DNA of 64,000 nucleotides. Origin: Novosphingobium sp. Lineage in GTDB: Bacteria > Pseudomonadota > Alphaproteobacteria > Sphingomonadales > Sphingomonadaceae. Below, in pieces: positions 9,228 through 19,099 of the stretch. The stretch lies in contig NZ_JADZAT010000010.1 of NCBI RefSeq assembly GCF_020852455.1, positions 475,663-539,662 of the forward strand, in the 5' to 3' direction. The number at the start of each line of letters is the position of its first letter. The stretch's first letter is position 1. The position numbers were made by a program, and so were the translations under genes. The notes below the pieces were generated by a model. It made no database searches, was not told where the DNA came from, and saw nothing but the letters and a program-made list of their open reading frames with translations.

Positions 9228-9600
9228 CCGGATATGTGCGGAGCCGGAGCCAGGTCAAGGCCTTGCTGTGCGGCGCGGTGCCGAGACGTGTTTCTGTTCG
9301 GCCAGGCGGCTTGCACCTGGTGAGGCCTGCCTCTCACTGCAGGACCAGAACCCGGACCTGACTGCGATCCTGATCAACCGGTTTGGGCGCGCCCGATCCG
9401 GGGTGGTGCGCAAGGCTTTCCTACATTGCCGGTATGAGCCATCACCGGCGGCATCGACGCGCTTGTCTGCCATTCGAATCCGGGCGCGCTCGCATCCAGC
9501 CGAATCAGCGTGATCGGCGCGGCGAACCGAACTGTCGACGCCTTGCAGGAAATTTCAGTTTTGACAGTGTCCATAGTGTCCACTCACCCGAAAATCTGCG
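9228..9600. other. Intergenic region upstream of recA with no supported gene
   Basis: About 370 bp between the helix-turn-helix gene and the recA promoter. Short frames exist on both strands but lack ribosome sites and protein-like composition. A direct repeat GTGTCCA-TA-GTGTCCA lies at 9567-9582, just after a TTGACA hexamer at 9561. I see no further structure. Confidence 0.5.
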
Positions 9601-9611
9601 GGTTCCAGCCT

Positions 9612-9626
9612 GTTCCAGAAATGTTC
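9612..9626 (+). promoter_or_regulatory. LexA box 1 (GTTC-N7-GTTC) of recA
   Basis: GTTCCAGAAATGTTC matches the established alphaproteobacterial SOS operator GTTC-N7-GTTC exactly. It is followed one base later by a second exact copy. Confidence 0.85.
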
Positions 9627-9627
9627 C

Positions 9628-9642
9628 GTTCCCCACTTGTTC
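9628..9642 (+). promoter_or_regulatory. LexA box 2 (GTTC-N7-GTTC) of recA
   Basis: GTTCCCCACTTGTTC is the second exact GTTC-N7-GTTC match. Its 3' half overlaps the candidate -35 hexamer TTGTTC (9637-9642), so LexA binding would occlude the promoter. Confidence 0.85.
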
Positions 9643-9665
9643 CGTGAGAACAAATGCGATACATC
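9637..9665 (+). promoter_or_regulatory. Candidate sigma-70-type recA promoter
   Basis: TTGTTC at 9637-9642 and TACATC at 9660-9665 are separated by 17 bp, placing a start site near 9672 and a leader of about 43 nt before the recA ATG. The match is loose; the overlap with LexA box 2 supports it. Confidence 0.4.
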
Positions 9666-9714
9666 AGTACCAAGTTGACCTTCCGGGTCGGCTGGTTAGG
9701 CAAGGGGACGTACA

Positions 9715-10782
9715 ATGGGTGCACAGCTCAAGCTGATTCAGGAAGGCAAGGACAACATGGATCGTCAAAAGGCGCTCGAGGCGGCGCTGGCGCAAATCGA
9801 TCGCGCGTTCGGCAAGGGCAGCGCGATGAAGCTCGGCTCGAAGGAAGCGATGGAGGTGGAAGCGATTTCCACCGGTTCGCTCGGGCTCGATATCGCGCTG
9901 GGAATTGGCGGGCTGCCGCGCGGGCGGGTGATCGAAATCTACGGGCCGGAAAGCTCGGGCAAGACCACGCTGGCGCTGCACGCCATCGCCGAAGCGCAGA
10001 AGAGCGGCGGGACCGCGGCCTTTGTCGATGCCGAACACGCGCTCGATCCGGTCTATGCCAAGAAGCTCGGCGTCGATATCGACGAACTGATCGTTTCGCA
10101 GCCCGATACGGGTGAGCAGGCACTGGAAATCGTCGATACGCTGGTGCGTTCGAACGCGATTGACGTGCTGGTGGTGGACTCGGTCGCCGCGCTAGTGCCG
10201 CGCGCCGAAATCGAAGGCGAAATGGGTGACAGCCACGTCGGCCTGCAAGCCCGCCTGATGAGCCAGAGTTTGCGCAAGCTGACCGGTTCGATCAGCCGCT
10301 CGCGCTGCATGGTGATTTTCATCAACCAGCTGCGCATGAAGATCGGGGTGATGTACGGCAATCCGGAAACCACCACCGGCGGCAATGCACTCAAGTTCTA
10401 TGCTTCGGTCCGGCTCGACATCCGCCGCACCGGGCAGATCAAGGACCGCGACGATATCGTCGGCAACACCACCCGCGTCAAAGTGGTCAAGAACAAGGTC
10501 GCGCCGCCGTTCAAGCAGGTCGAATTCGACATCATGTACGGCGAGGGAATCTCCAAGATCGGTGAGATCCTTGATCTGGGGGTCAAGGCCGGGATCGTCG
10601 AAAAGAGCGGCGCCTGGTTCTCCTATGACAGTATCCGGATCGGTCAGGGGCGCGAAAACGCCAAGACCTATCTCAAGGAAAATCGCGAAATCTGCGACCG
10701 GCTGGAGGCTGCAATCCGCGGCCAAACCGATGGTCTGTCCGGGGAAATGATGGCCGGTCCCGACGGGGACGAGGACATCTGA
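9715..10782 (+). CDS. recA: DNA recombinase RecA
   Basis: The 355-residue protein is full-length RecA, the ATP-dependent strand-exchange protein and co-protease for LexA. Visible motifs are the Walker A GPESSGKT (77-84), the catalytic region FVDAEHALD, Walker [23 protein letters not shown], loop 2 region [30 protein letters not shown], and the acidic C-terminus ending PDGDEDI. The N-terminal [35 protein letters not shown] supports the ATG at 9715; a second ATG lies at 9757. Two LexA boxes upstream show SOS control. A structured 3' region with a perfect terminator follows. Confidence 0.98.
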   Translation: MGAQLKLIQEGKDNMDRQKALEAALAQIDRAFGKGSAMKLGSKEAMEVEAISTGSLGLDIALGIGGLPRGRVIEIYGPESSGKTTLALHAIAEAQKSGGTAAFVDAEHALDPVYAKKLGVDIDELIVSQPDTGEQALEIVDTLVRSNAIDVLVVDSVAALVPRAEIEGEMGDSHVGLQARLMSQSLRKLTGSISRSRCMVIFINQLRMKIGVMYGNPETTTGGNALKFYASVRLDIRRTGQIKDRDDIVGNTTRVKVVKNKVAPPFKQVEFDIMYGEGISKIGEILDLGVKAGIVEKSGAWFSYDSIRIGQGRENAKTYLKENREICDRLEAAIRGQTDGLSGEMMAGPDGDEDI

Positions 10783-10833
10783 TCTTCGAGAGCTTCCGGC
10801 CTGGCGGAGCCCGTCCGCCGGTCGGAGTTGAAA

Positions 10834-10877
10834 GGAGGGCGTTCCCGGTCCCCCGTACCCCTTCGGGAACGTCCTCC
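10834..10877 (+). ncRNA. Hairpin with SD-like and anti-SD arms in the recA 3' region
   Basis: A 14-bp stem pairs 10834-10847 with 10864-10877 (one G-U) around a 16-nt C-rich loop. Its 5' arm starts with GGAGGG and its 3' arm ends in CCTCC. Together with the terminator 11 nt downstream it could form the body of a short RNA processed from the recA transcript. This is inference from structure only. Confidence 0.35.
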
Positions 10878-10887
10878 AACAAACAGG

Positions 10888-10926
10888 ACCGGCGCGGTGT
10901 TCGGAAGCGAACACCGCGCCGGTTTT
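10888..10926 (+). terminator. Rho-independent terminator of recA
   Basis: A perfect 16-bp GC-rich stem (10888-10903 with 10908-10923) closes a GAAG loop and runs into TTTTC. Confidence 0.9.
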
Positions 10927-11029
10927 CTGTGGATCGCGAGTATAGTGATCTTTTCATCAATCACGCATTTCGCCGCTTGACCAAATAAAATGTCGGGTAC
11001 AAACACTTGATAAATAAAAGGAGGGGCGC

Positions 11030-11593
11030 GTGAACAAAATTACCAATACGATGCTTGTTGCTTTCGGTGCTTTCGCACTTCAGGGCTGTGCCACGGTCAT
11101 GCACGGCGCAAATCAGGACTTCGAAGTGAAGACTGACCCGGATGGTGCGACGGTCAAGATGACCAACGGCTTCACCTGTACCTCACCTTGCAAGACCGAA
11201 CTGCCGCGCCGGCATGACCTGCGCGTGGATATCGCCAAGGAAGGCTACCGTCCGGTCTATGTGCTGGTCCAGTCCAAGCTGGGCGGCGCAACTTTCGGCA
11301 ACATCATCGCGGGTGGCCTGATCGGCGGGATCGTCGACAGCTCGAACGGCGCGACCAACCAGCTCACGCCCAACCCGGTGATCGTCAAGCTGGTACCGAT
11401 GGATGGCCAGGGTCAGGAAGTGTTGTTCGACAAGAAGGGCAAGGAACTGGGCACCGTCGCCGCGAACAACGACAAGGTGCGTGTCGATGTGGCCAAGACG
11501 ATTGGCAATGAAGCGGCCGGACTATCGGCAACCGGTCCTGCTGCGACGCCAACACCAGAGCCCGCATCGTCACCGGCCCCGACTGGCGGCTGA
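11030..11593 (+). CDS. Outer-membrane-type lipoprotein, PEGA-like
   Basis: The 187-residue product has a type II signal peptide with lipobox ALQGC (Cys20), then an extracytoplasmic domain containing FEVKTDPDGATVKMTNGFTCTSPCKTELPRRHDLRVDIAKEGYRP, which resembles the PEGA-type beta repeat, a glycine-rich segment (GGATFGNIIAGGLIGGIVD) and a Pro/Ala/Thr-rich tail. The ribosome site AAAGGAGGGG precedes the ATG. The Cys pair in CTSPC could form a disulfide. Function unknown; probably an envelope lipoprotein. Confidence 0.82.
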   Translation: MNKITNTMLVAFGAFALQGCATVMHGANQDFEVKTDPDGATVKMTNGFTCTSPCKTELPRRHDLRVDIAKEGYRPVYVLVQSKLGGATFGNIIAGGLIGGIVDSSNGATNQLTPNPVIVKLVPMDGQGQEVLFDKKGKELGTVAANNDKVRVDVAKTIGNEAAGLSATGPAATPTPEPASSPAPTGG

Positions 11594-11696
11594 GCCAGTG
11601 CCGGGTGTCCCGGCCTGAACCAGCCCCAAAACGGCAGGCGACGAAGCCAGGTCCGGCAGGCTAGGCCTCCGTTCAATCTGATCGGAGGCCAATGCC

Positions 11697-12107
11697 ATGT
11701 CCCGCCTTGCCTTGCTTGCCTTGTCCGTGCTGCTGACCGCCAGCTCTGCACCAGCCCGCTCGCTCACCGACAGCTGGACCTTGCTGGCCTTTGACCGGCG
11801 GGATCAGTGTGAGCTACAGATTACCGGCAACGGCAAGTTCATGCAGATCGCAGTGAAGGGCATGGTTCCCGGCACCCGCGCCGGCTTTGCCATGACCAAT
11901 GCCTGGATGAAGCCGATCGCGTGGAACGTGCTGGCGGATTCGTCCGGCAACTGGTCAACGATCTATCTCCCACTCCTGTGGGGTGAAAGCGACGGCACGA
12001 TCCGCACCCAAAGCACCGGCGGAACCGTAGCTGTGAAGCTCGATTCCGCGGGCTGCACACTCTCCGCCTCGGCGCCATGGACCCGCGAAGTACGCGTGAT
12101 CCCCTGA
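11697..12107 (+). CDS. Secreted protein of unknown function
   Basis: This 136-residue protein has a clear signal peptide (LALLALSVLLTASSAPARS) and a small, Trp-rich mature domain of about 115 residues with two cysteines (DQCELQI and AGCTLSA) that could form a disulfide. The beta-rich pattern (FMQIAVKGMVPGTRAGFAMTN) suggests a small beta-sandwich. I recognise no family. A CGGAGG ribosome site lies upstream. It is convergent with the EF-G paralogue 38 bp away. Confidence 0.65.
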   Translation: MSRLALLALSVLLTASSAPARSLTDSWTLLAFDRRDQCELQITGNGKFMQIAVKGMVPGTRAGFAMTNAWMKPIAWNVLADSSGNWSTIYLPLLWGESDGTIRTQSTGGTVAVKLDSAGCTLSASAPWTREVRVIP

Positions 12108-12145
12108 CGTTGGTCAGACCGGACCACCAGGTCCGGCCGTTCCGT

Positions 12146-14203
12146 TCAGTGGGCCTCGGCCGCGCGGGCCTTGACCACATCGTCGGCGTGTTTGCCACCC
12201 AGTTCGGCAAGGTGATCGAATTCGGCCACAAAGCTCGCCAGCCCCTGGCTCAGCGAACGCAGTTCCGCGTCGAGGCCGTGGATGCCGCTTTCGGGCAGCA
12301 GCGCCTCGACCCGTTCCCACCGGGCCCAGTCGGGATGCGGCGACAGCCCCAGGATCTGCCCGCGCCGGGCCGATAGCACCGATCCGGCCTTCGATCCGGT
12401 TCCGGCCGGAGTGTCCACCGTCACCTTGGCGATCGGCTCGAGCAGATAGGGCGCGGCCTGGGCCAGAGCATCGCCCATCGCCATGCGGCCAGCGATCCGG
12501 AAGGCCAGTTCGGACGAGTCGACCGAATGGAACGATCCGTCGACCAGCGTCACCGCGACATCGACCACCGCAAAACCCAGCGGCCCGCGCTCCATCGCGT
12601 CCTTCACCCCGGCTTCGACCGCCGGAATGTATTGCCGGGGGATCGCCCCGCCGGTGATCTTGTCTTCGAACTTGAACCCTTCGCCGCGATCCAGCGGGCG
12701 GATCTCGATCACGCAGTCGCCATACTGGCCATGCCCGCCCGACTGCTTCTTATGCCGGCCGCGCACCGAGGCCGGCTTGCGGATCGATTCGCGATAGGCG
12801 ATCCGCGGGGCATGGGTATCCACCGCAACGCCATAGCGGCGCTGCAGGCGGCCCAGCACCACCGCCAGATGATCGTCGTTGATCCCGCGCAGGATCGTTT
12901 CGTGGCTCGAATCGTCCTGGCTCCATTCCAGCGCCGGGTCTTCCTCGCACAGACGGTGCAGTGCAGTGGAGAGCTTGACGTCATCCTTGCGGTCACGCGT
13001 GGTGATCGCGATCGCGGCATTGCGCGCCGGATAGGAGAGCAGCCCGCCTTCGGGCGCCGCCGTGCCCTTGCGGCCCAGCACCATCCCGGCGCGGGCCCCA
13101 TCGACCTTGGCCACCGCAACAATATCGCCGGCTTGCGCAGTATGTTGCTTGGCAGTCTTGTCACCCTGGACAAAGAACAGCGAGCCGGTTCGCTCGGGCT
13201 CGTTGCCCACCACCAGTTCGTCTCCCTCGGTCAGGCCCTGGCCAAGCACGCGGCCCAGGGCAAGCCGGCCCATCGCGCCGCCGTTGGCGATCTTGAACAC
13301 ATGCAACGCGCCGCCCTGGGCCACGCCCATCCGTTCGGCCGCCGCACCGGGGGCAGGGGCCTCGTGCCGCAGCAGCTTGAGCAGACGGTGAACCCCGCCA
13401 TCGCTCAGCGCCGAACCCAGCACCACCGGGACCACCTTGTTCTCCTGCGTGTCGTGCGCCAGGTCGGCCATGACGGTGGCCTGGTCTGGCACTTCGTCCA
13501 TTAGCAAGGCTTCAAGCAGCTGATCGTCGAAATCGGCCAGCGTTTCCAGCAGATGGCCACGCTCTTCGCGTTCGCGATCGAGCAGTTCGCCGGGAATTTC
13601 CACCCGCTCGCTCTCCTTGCCAGGGCGATAGCGATAGGCGCGTTCGAGCGCGAGATCGACATAGCCGGTGACATGTTCACCCTCGCGGATCGGGATCTGA
13701 CGCAGCGCCAGCGGCTCGCGGCTCATCGGCTGCAATTCACCGATCAGGTCGCGGATCGCCCCGGCGCGGGCATGCTCGATCTTGTTGATGAAAATGACGT
13801 GGGGCACGCCCAGCGCATCAAGCTGGCGCAGCATCGGTTCGGCCAGCGCGGCCCGTTCGGGCGCGGGATCGATCACCACCAGCGCCATGTCGGCCGATTG
13901 CAATGCGGCCAGTCCGTCGGCGGAAAAGCCGGCCCCACCGGGCACGTCGATCAGCGCGAAGCGATCGCCCAGGTAATCGAAATGGGTCAGGTTGATTTCA
14001 GTGGAGCTGCCCCGGGCGCGGGCTTCGGGCGAACTGTCGCCCACCGTATTGCCGCTTTCCACGTTGCCCTGGCGATTGATCGCGCCGCTGGCGAAAAGCA
14101 GGGCTTCGGCGAGGCTTGTCTTGCCCGTGCCGGCCGGCCCCACCAGAGCGACCGCACGGGTTGCTGCACTGCCGTTTGCTTGACCATTTTGGGTGTTGCC
14201 CAT
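12146..14203 (-). CDS. Elongation factor G-like GTPase (divergent paralogue)
   Basis: At 685 residues it has EF-G domain order: an N-terminal GTPase with P-loop GPAGTGKTS, G3 element DVPGG and G4 element NKIE; domain II near FKIANGGAMGRLALGRVLGQG; and C-terminal domains with GGHGQYGDCVIEIRPL, GFKFEDKITGGAIPRQYIPAVEAGVKDAMERGPL and SELAFRIAGRMA. Canonical EF-G has DTPGH and NKxD, so the catalytic His position and the G4 Asp differ here. This matches the 'elongation factor G-like' subfamily rather than the housekeeping FusA. Ribosome site AAGGAGG precedes the ATG. Its exact role on the ribosome is unknown. Confidence 0.88.
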   Translation of the reverse strand: MGNTQNGQANGSAATRAVALVGPAGTGKTSLAEALLFASGAINRQGNVESGNTVGDSSPEARARGSSTEINLTHFDYLGDRFALIDVPGGAGFSADGLAALQSADMALVVIDPAPERAALAEPMLRQLDALGVPHVIFINKIEHARAGAIRDLIGELQPMSREPLALRQIPIREGEHVTGYVDLALERAYRYRPGKESERVEIPGELLDREREERGHLLETLADFDDQLLEALLMDEVPDQATVMADLAHDTQENKVVPVVLGSALSDGGVHRLLKLLRHEAPAPGAAAERMGVAQGGALHVFKIANGGAMGRLALGRVLGQGLTEGDELVVGNEPERTGSLFFVQGDKTAKQHTAQAGDIVAVAKVDGARAGMVLGRKGTAAPEGGLLSYPARNAAIAITTRDRKDDVKLSTALHRLCEEDPALEWSQDDSSHETILRGINDDHLAVVLGRLQRRYGVAVDTHAPRIAYRESIRKPASVRGRHKKQSGGHGQYGDCVIEIRPLDRGEGFKFEDKITGGAIPRQYIPAVEAGVKDAMERGPLGFAVVDVAVTLVDGSFHSVDSSELAFRIAGRMAMGDALAQAAPYLLEPIAKVTVDTPAGTGSKAGSVLSARRGQILGLSPHPDWARWERVEALLPESGIHGLDAELRSLSQGLASFVAEFDHLAELGGKHADDVVKARAAEAH

Positions 14204-14363
14204 CGTCCGCCTCCTTTTTTGCGAAGGCGCGCCGGGCGCTGTGCGTGCGTCAGACGCGCACTGGGAATGGGGGGATGCTCTGCCTGTCCCGGGTGAGTCG
14301 CAAGTGAAATCTTCACCGCGTTTGTTGCTTGTGCCGCAACCGACCAGCGCCTAGCCTCGGGCC

Positions 14364-15179
14364 ATGACAACCGGAAACGAATGGCGTGAGCAGGTTGGCC
14401 GCAGCTGGGCCGACAACTATCGACTGACCGATCGCGCCTTTGCCGGGCTGACCGAGCGATTGCTGGGGCGGATCGGTGGCTGCGATGGGCGCGATGTGCT
14501 CGATGTGGGCTGCGGCGCGGGGGAAATTTCGCTGGCGTTGGCGCGGGGCAATCCCGGTGCGAAGGTGGTTGGGGTGGATGTTTCGCCACATCTGATCGAA
14601 GCCGCCAATCAGCGCGGGGCCGCGCTGGAGAATGTCGATTTCGTGCTGGCCGACGCGGGAACCTGGAAGCCCGAGCACATTTCACCGCACCTGCTGGTTT
14701 CGCGCCACGGGGTGATGTTTTTCGATGTGCCGGTGATGGCCTTTGCTAATCTGCGCGCAATCGCCGCCGATGAAGCGCGAATTGTCTTTTCCTGTTTCCG
14801 CGATGCCCGACTCAATCCCTGGGCCAGCGAGCTTGCTGGAATTCTCAATGTTCCGGCGCCGGGAAGCAGCACCGCGCCGGGTCCGTTTGCCTTTGCCGAT
14901 AGCGGGTACGTCCATGGCATTCTCGACAATGCCGGCTGGCGCGAGATCGAATTTGAGGAAGTCGATTTTGCCTATGTCGCCGGGGTCGGGGAAGATCCGA
15001 TCGACGACGCATTGGAGCTGTTCAAGCGGATCGGGCCGGCTGCACCGGCGCTGCGCGCAATGAGCGGCGATGCCCGCGAACGGGCCGAGCAGTGGATTCG
15101 GGACTGGCTGGCTGAACATCGCAGCGGCAATCTGGTGGCCTTCCCGGCGGCTGCCTGGATCGTCACCGCCAGCAAATAG
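14364..15179 (+). CDS. Class I SAM-dependent methyltransferase
   Basis: The 271-residue protein starts [30 protein letters not shown], then motif [16 protein letters not shown], motif [16 protein letters not shown] and motif [16 protein letters not shown], forming the Rossmann fold for S-adenosylmethionine. The later part ([18 protein letters not shown]) is typical of UbiE/COQ5-like small-molecule methyltransferases. The acceptor is unknown. It lies 50 bp upstream of alaS on the same strand and may be co-transcribed. Confidence 0.88.
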   Translation: MTTGNEWREQVGRSWADNYRLTDRAFAGLTERLLGRIGGCDGRDVLDVGCGAGEISLALARGNPGAKVVGVDVSPHLIEAANQRGAALENVDFVLADAGTWKPEHISPHLLVSRHGVMFFDVPVMAFANLRAIAADEARIVFSCFRDARLNPWASELAGILNVPAPGSSTAPGPFAFADSGYVHGILDNAGWREIEFEEVDFAYVAGVGEDPIDDALELFKRIGPAAPALRAMSGDARERAEQWIRDWLAEHRSGNLVAFPAAAWIVTASK

Positions 15180-15229
15180 GCGCCTTCGCGCTTGCCGCAC
15201 GGCAAAGCGTGGCTTATCGGCGGCGAGTT

Positions 15230-17872
15230 ATGACCTCGACGAACGATATCCGCCGCTCCTTCCTCGATTACTTCGGCTCGCACGGGCACGATGTGGTGCA
15301 TTCCGCGCCGCTGGTGCCCTACAACGATCCGACGCTGATGTTCGTCAACGCCGGGATGGTGCCGTTCAAGAACGTGTTCACCGGCCTTGAAACTCGCGAC
15401 GTACCGCGCGCCACCTCGTCGCAGAAGTGCGTGCGGGCAGGTGGCAAGCACAACGATCTCGACAATGTCGGCTATACCGCGCGGCATCACACCTTTTTCG
15501 AGATGTTGGGCAACTTCAGCTTTGGCGACTATTTCAAGGATCAGGCGATCACCCATGCCTGGACCTTGCTGACCAAGGAATGGGGGCTACCCAAGGACAA
15601 GCTGCTGGCCACGGTCTATCACACAGACGACGAAGCGTTCGAACTGTGGAAGAAGATCGCCGGACTGCCCGAGGACCGGATCATCCGCATCCCGACCAAG
15701 GACAATTTCTGGGCCATGGGCGATGATGGCCCGTGCGGCCCGTGCAGCGAAATCTTCTATGACCACGGCGACCATATCTGGGGCGGCCCTCCGGGATCGC
15801 CGGAGGAGGATGGTGACCGGTTCATCGAAATCTGGAACCTGGTGTTCATGCAGTTCGAGCAGACGGCGGGCGAGATCGTTTCCGAACTGCCCAAGAAGTC
15901 GATCGACACCGGCATGGGGATCGAGCGCGTCGCCGCGGTGATGCAGGGCGTCCACGACAACTATGACACCGACACCTTCAAGGCGCTGATCGCCGCCAGC
16001 GAAAGCCTGACCGGGATCAAGGCCGAAGGCGAGCATCAGGCCAGCCACCGCGTGATCGCCGATCACCTGCGCTCGACCAGCTTCCTCCTGGCCGATGGCG
16101 TGCTGCCGTCGAACGAAGGGCGCGGCTATGTGCTGCGGCGGATCATGCGCCGGGCGATGCGCCACGCGCACCTGCTGGGCGCCAGGGATCCGCTGATGCA
16201 CCGCCTGGTCGGCGCACTGGTGACCGAGATGGGCCAGGCCTATCCGGAACTGGGCCGCGCGCAGCCGCTGATCGAGGAAACCCTGCAGCGCGAGGAAGTG
16301 CAGTTCCGCCGCACGCTGGCCAACGGGCTCAAGCTGCTCGACGAAGCCAGCGGCGGGATGGGCGAGGGGGCAGAGCTGCCCGGCGAAGTCGCCTTCAAGC
16401 TTTATGACACTTACGGCTTCCCATATGACCTGACCGAGGATGCACTGCGTTCACGCGGGATCGGGATCGACCGCGCCGGTTATGACGCCGCGATGGCCCA
16501 GCAGAAGGCTGCCGCGCGCGCCGCCTGGAAGGGCAGCGGGCAGGCTGCCGACGACGAGGTGTGGTACGACATCGCCGAACGCGTCGGCGCAACCGAATTC
16601 ACCGGCTATACCGCCGTCACTGCCGAGGCGCAGGTGATGGCGCTGGTCAGGGATGGCCAGGAAGTCGATCAGGCCAATGCCGGCGATCGGGTAACCGTGA
16701 TCGTCAACCAGACCCCGTTCTATGGCGAAAGCGGCGGGCAGATGGGCGATGCCGGCTCGATAACCGGTGCCGACGGGCTGAAACTGGTGGTAACCGATAC
16801 CGCCAAGCCGCTGGGCCGGCTCCATGCGCACAATGCCGTGGTTGAAACCGGTTCGGTGAAGCTGGGCGATACGATCAAGCTCGATATCGATGTGGCGCGC
16901 CGCGATGCCACACGGGCCAACCACTCAGCCACGCACTTGCTGCACGAGGCGCTGCGGCGGCGGCTGGGGACACATGTCACGCAAAAGGGCTCGCTGGTCG
17001 CGCCCGACCGCCTGCGGTTCGACTTCTCGCACCCCGCCGGGCTTTCGGCCGAGGACATTGCGGTGATCGAAGCCGAAGTGAACGCGCAGGTGCGCGGCAA
17101 CGAGGCGGTGGTGACCCGGCTGATGACCCCCGACGATGCGATCGCGGCCGGCGCGATGGCGCTGTTCGGCGAAAAGTACGGCGATGAAGTGCGCGTGCTG
17201 TCGATGGGCACCGAACGCGGCAAGACCTATTCGACCGAACTGTGCGGCGGCACCCACGTGCGCGCGCTGGGCGATATCGGTGTGTTCCGGATCGTCAGCG
17301 AAAGCGCGGTCAGCTCGGGCGTGCGCCGAATCGAGGCACTGACCGGTGAGGGCGCGCGGCAGTGGCTGATCGGCCGCGAAGATGCGCTGAAGAACGCCGC
17401 CGGTCTGCTCAAGACCACGCCCGATGAGGTCGAGGCCCGGATCGCTGCCTTGCTGGACGAGCGCAAGAAGATGGAGCGCGAACTGGCCGAGGCGAAGAAA
17501 GCGCTGGCGCTGGGCGGCGGCGGGGGCAAGGCCGAAGCTGCCGACGAAGAGGTGGGCGGTGTCACGTTCTCGGGCCAGGTTCTCGATGGGCTCGACCCCA
17601 AGGAACTGCGCGGGCTGCTCGATGCGGCCAAGAAGCGGATGGGTTCGGGCGTGGCGGCAATCGTTGCGGTCAACGATGGCAAGGCGAGCATCGCTGCGGC
17701 CGTGACTGACGACCTCATCGGCAAGATCAGCGCGGTCGATCTGGTCCGCGCCGGGGTCGAGGCGCTGGGCGGCAAGGGCGGCGGCGGCCGGCCCGACATG
17801 GCCCAGGGCGGCGGCCCCGATGGCAGCAAGGCCGCCGAGGCGATCGCCGCGGTGAAGGCCGTGCTAAAGTGA
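15230..17872 (+). CDS. alaS: Alanyl-tRNA synthetase
   Basis: This 880-residue enzyme charges tRNA-Ala. It begins [22 protein letters not shown], the standard class II AlaRS start; the frame also contains a GTG at 15209 that would add seven residues. Visible elements are [30 protein letters not shown] [14 protein letters not shown], the editing-domain zinc ligands [11 protein letters not shown] and CGGTHV, and a C-terminal oligomerisation domain with glycine-rich linker and [10 protein letters not shown]. Length is typical. Confidence 0.97.
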   Translation: MTSTNDIRRSFLDYFGSHGHDVVHSAPLVPYNDPTLMFVNAGMVPFKNVFTGLETRDVPRATSSQKCVRAGGKHNDLDNVGYTARHHTFFEMLGNFSFGDYFKDQAITHAWTLLTKEWGLPKDKLLATVYHTDDEAFELWKKIAGLPEDRIIRIPTKDNFWAMGDDGPCGPCSEIFYDHGDHIWGGPPGSPEEDGDRFIEIWNLVFMQFEQTAGEIVSELPKKSIDTGMGIERVAAVMQGVHDNYDTDTFKALIAASESLTGIKAEGEHQASHRVIADHLRSTSFLLADGVLPSNEGRGYVLRRIMRRAMRHAHLLGARDPLMHRLVGALVTEMGQAYPELGRAQPLIEETLQREEVQFRRTLANGLKLLDEASGGMGEGAELPGEVAFKLYDTYGFPYDLTEDALRSRGIGIDRAGYDAAMAQQKAAARAAWKGSGQAADDEVWYDIAERVGATEFTGYTAVTAEAQVMALVRDGQEVDQANAGDRVTVIVNQTPFYGESGGQMGDAGSITGADGLKLVVTDTAKPLGRLHAHNAVVETGSVKLGDTIKLDIDVARRDATRANHSATHLLHEALRRRLGTHVTQKGSLVAPDRLRFDFSHPAGLSAEDIAVIEAEVNAQVRGNEAVVTRLMTPDDAIAAGAMALFGEKYGDEVRVLSMGTERGKTYSTELCGGTHVRALGDIGVFRIVSESAVSSGVRRIEALTGEGARQWLIGREDALKNAAGLLKTTPDEVEARIAALLDERKKMERELAEAKKALALGGGGGKAEAADEEVGGVTFSGQVLDGLDPKELRGLLDAAKKRMGSGVAAIVAVNDGKASIAAAVTDDLIGKISAVDLVRAGVEALGGKGGGGRPDMAQGGGPDGSKAAEAIAAVKAVLK

Positions 17873-17924
17873 CCTAGTACAACGCCGATCGGACAGGGAT
17901 GGGCTCGCCGTGGTATCGGACGGT

Positions 17925-18863
17925 ATGAGACTCGATCTGCGTGCCATTCACCCGTGCAGCAGAGCATTTCGTTTGGCTTGTGCCGTGTTGCTGGCAGGGT
18001 TCGCTTTCGGCATGTCCGGAGTGTCGCCGGCTTTGGCGCAATGTGAAGTCGAAGTGCGCGACAACAATGGCTTCACGACTGGGTGCCTAAAGCTCAAGGA
18101 CGCGGATCCGACCGAGGCGTACGAACCGGAGTCGGTAGATCCCGTCTGGTCCAACAGTTTCGTTGCGGTAGCCTTTCATCCTGAAGCGCGCGATTTCTGG
18201 GCCGTCTCGAATGTGCCAAGCCGTGAGCAAGCCGAGAGTAAGGCATTAGGGGCCTGCCGCAAGGCAATGGGCAACGGCTGCTGGATCGAGCGCTGGGGCT
18301 ACAACACATCAATTTCTGTTGCGCGCGATCCGCGGGGCTTCTTTTTTGCCGATGGAGGACCCGATCCAGCCAGCGCAGATCGCGCCGTGCTGGAAAAATG
18401 CCAAACCGCCGGATGGCAATGTGACTTGATCGATCATTTCACTGCCGCCCCGGTCAGCCATGATCCGCGCGAAGCGCCTCCGCTCAGGCAAAACGGTCGA
18501 TTGCCGGGTCGATCACCCTCTTTGGCGATGTCCTTTGCGAGCTTGGCGGTTCCAAAGCCCGAAGATGTCAAGCGCCGCTACTTCCTGAGCAGCGGCAGAC
18601 CGACCCGTGAGCGCGCGGACCTGGACGCGATCGCCTTGTGCGAGGCACAGCTGAAAATTCAGTGTCAGGCGATCTATGTGATTGGGAGCGGTGCGCTTCA
18701 TCAGGTTCGCACTAGCAAGGGCGGCCAATTTTGGACCGGCTCGCAGCGACGGGATGAGGCTGAGCGTCAAATCGCCAAATGGTGCGCCGACGACGGCGTT
18801 ACCTGTCACATCGCCGCTGTGTACCCTGCCGAGGATACGCGAAACGAGGCAATCGCCGAATAG
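17925..18863 (+). CDS. Secreted DUF4189-like protein
   Basis: The product (about 312 aa from ATG 17925; a GTG at 17910 is also possible) has a signal peptide (LACAVLLAGFAFGMSGVSPALAQ) and a cysteine-rich mature region with two related segments: SNSFVAVAFHPEARDFWAVSNVPSREQAESKALGACRKAMGNGCWIE and a later SGRPTRERADLDAIALCEAQLKIQCQAIYV. The Ala/Ser...AL..C....G..C pattern is that of DUF4189 domains, found in periplasmic proteins of unknown function. GC at third positions is lower than in neighbours. Confidence 0.78.
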   Translation: MRLDLRAIHPCSRAFRLACAVLLAGFAFGMSGVSPALAQCEVEVRDNNGFTTGCLKLKDADPTEAYEPESVDPVWSNSFVAVAFHPEARDFWAVSNVPSREQAESKALGACRKAMGNGCWIERWGYNTSISVARDPRGFFFADGGPDPASADRAVLEKCQTAGWQCDLIDHFTAAPVSHDPREAPPLRQNGRLPGRSPSLAMSFASLAVPKPEDVKRRYFLSSGRPTRERADLDAIALCEAQLKIQCQAIYVIGSGALHQVRTSKGGQFWTGSQRRDEAERQIAKWCADDGVTCHIAAVYPAEDTRNEAIAE

Positions 18864-19099
18864 CGTTCGCCGGATTGCTAAGTTCCGGTTCCAAGGGCTC
18901 GTGCTACAACGCTTGGCTTCGCTGCCGCTTTGAACATTTCATATGATGCAGTCGTCACATTGCGGACGCGAAATCTTGCCCTTGCTCTCGTCGGGATGCA
19001 GTGAGACCCGGTGCAAAAAATCGAGTGGGCCTGGTGAGCGTTGGTGCATGAGATGTCTTCTCGCAAGGCACCAGCCCGCTTGGCCATTCCCTGTTTCCG

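Noticed and set aside
9255..9473. 72-residue minus-strand frame upstream of recA
   Set aside because: No ribosome site, no recognisable domain, arginine/serine-rich shadow composition.
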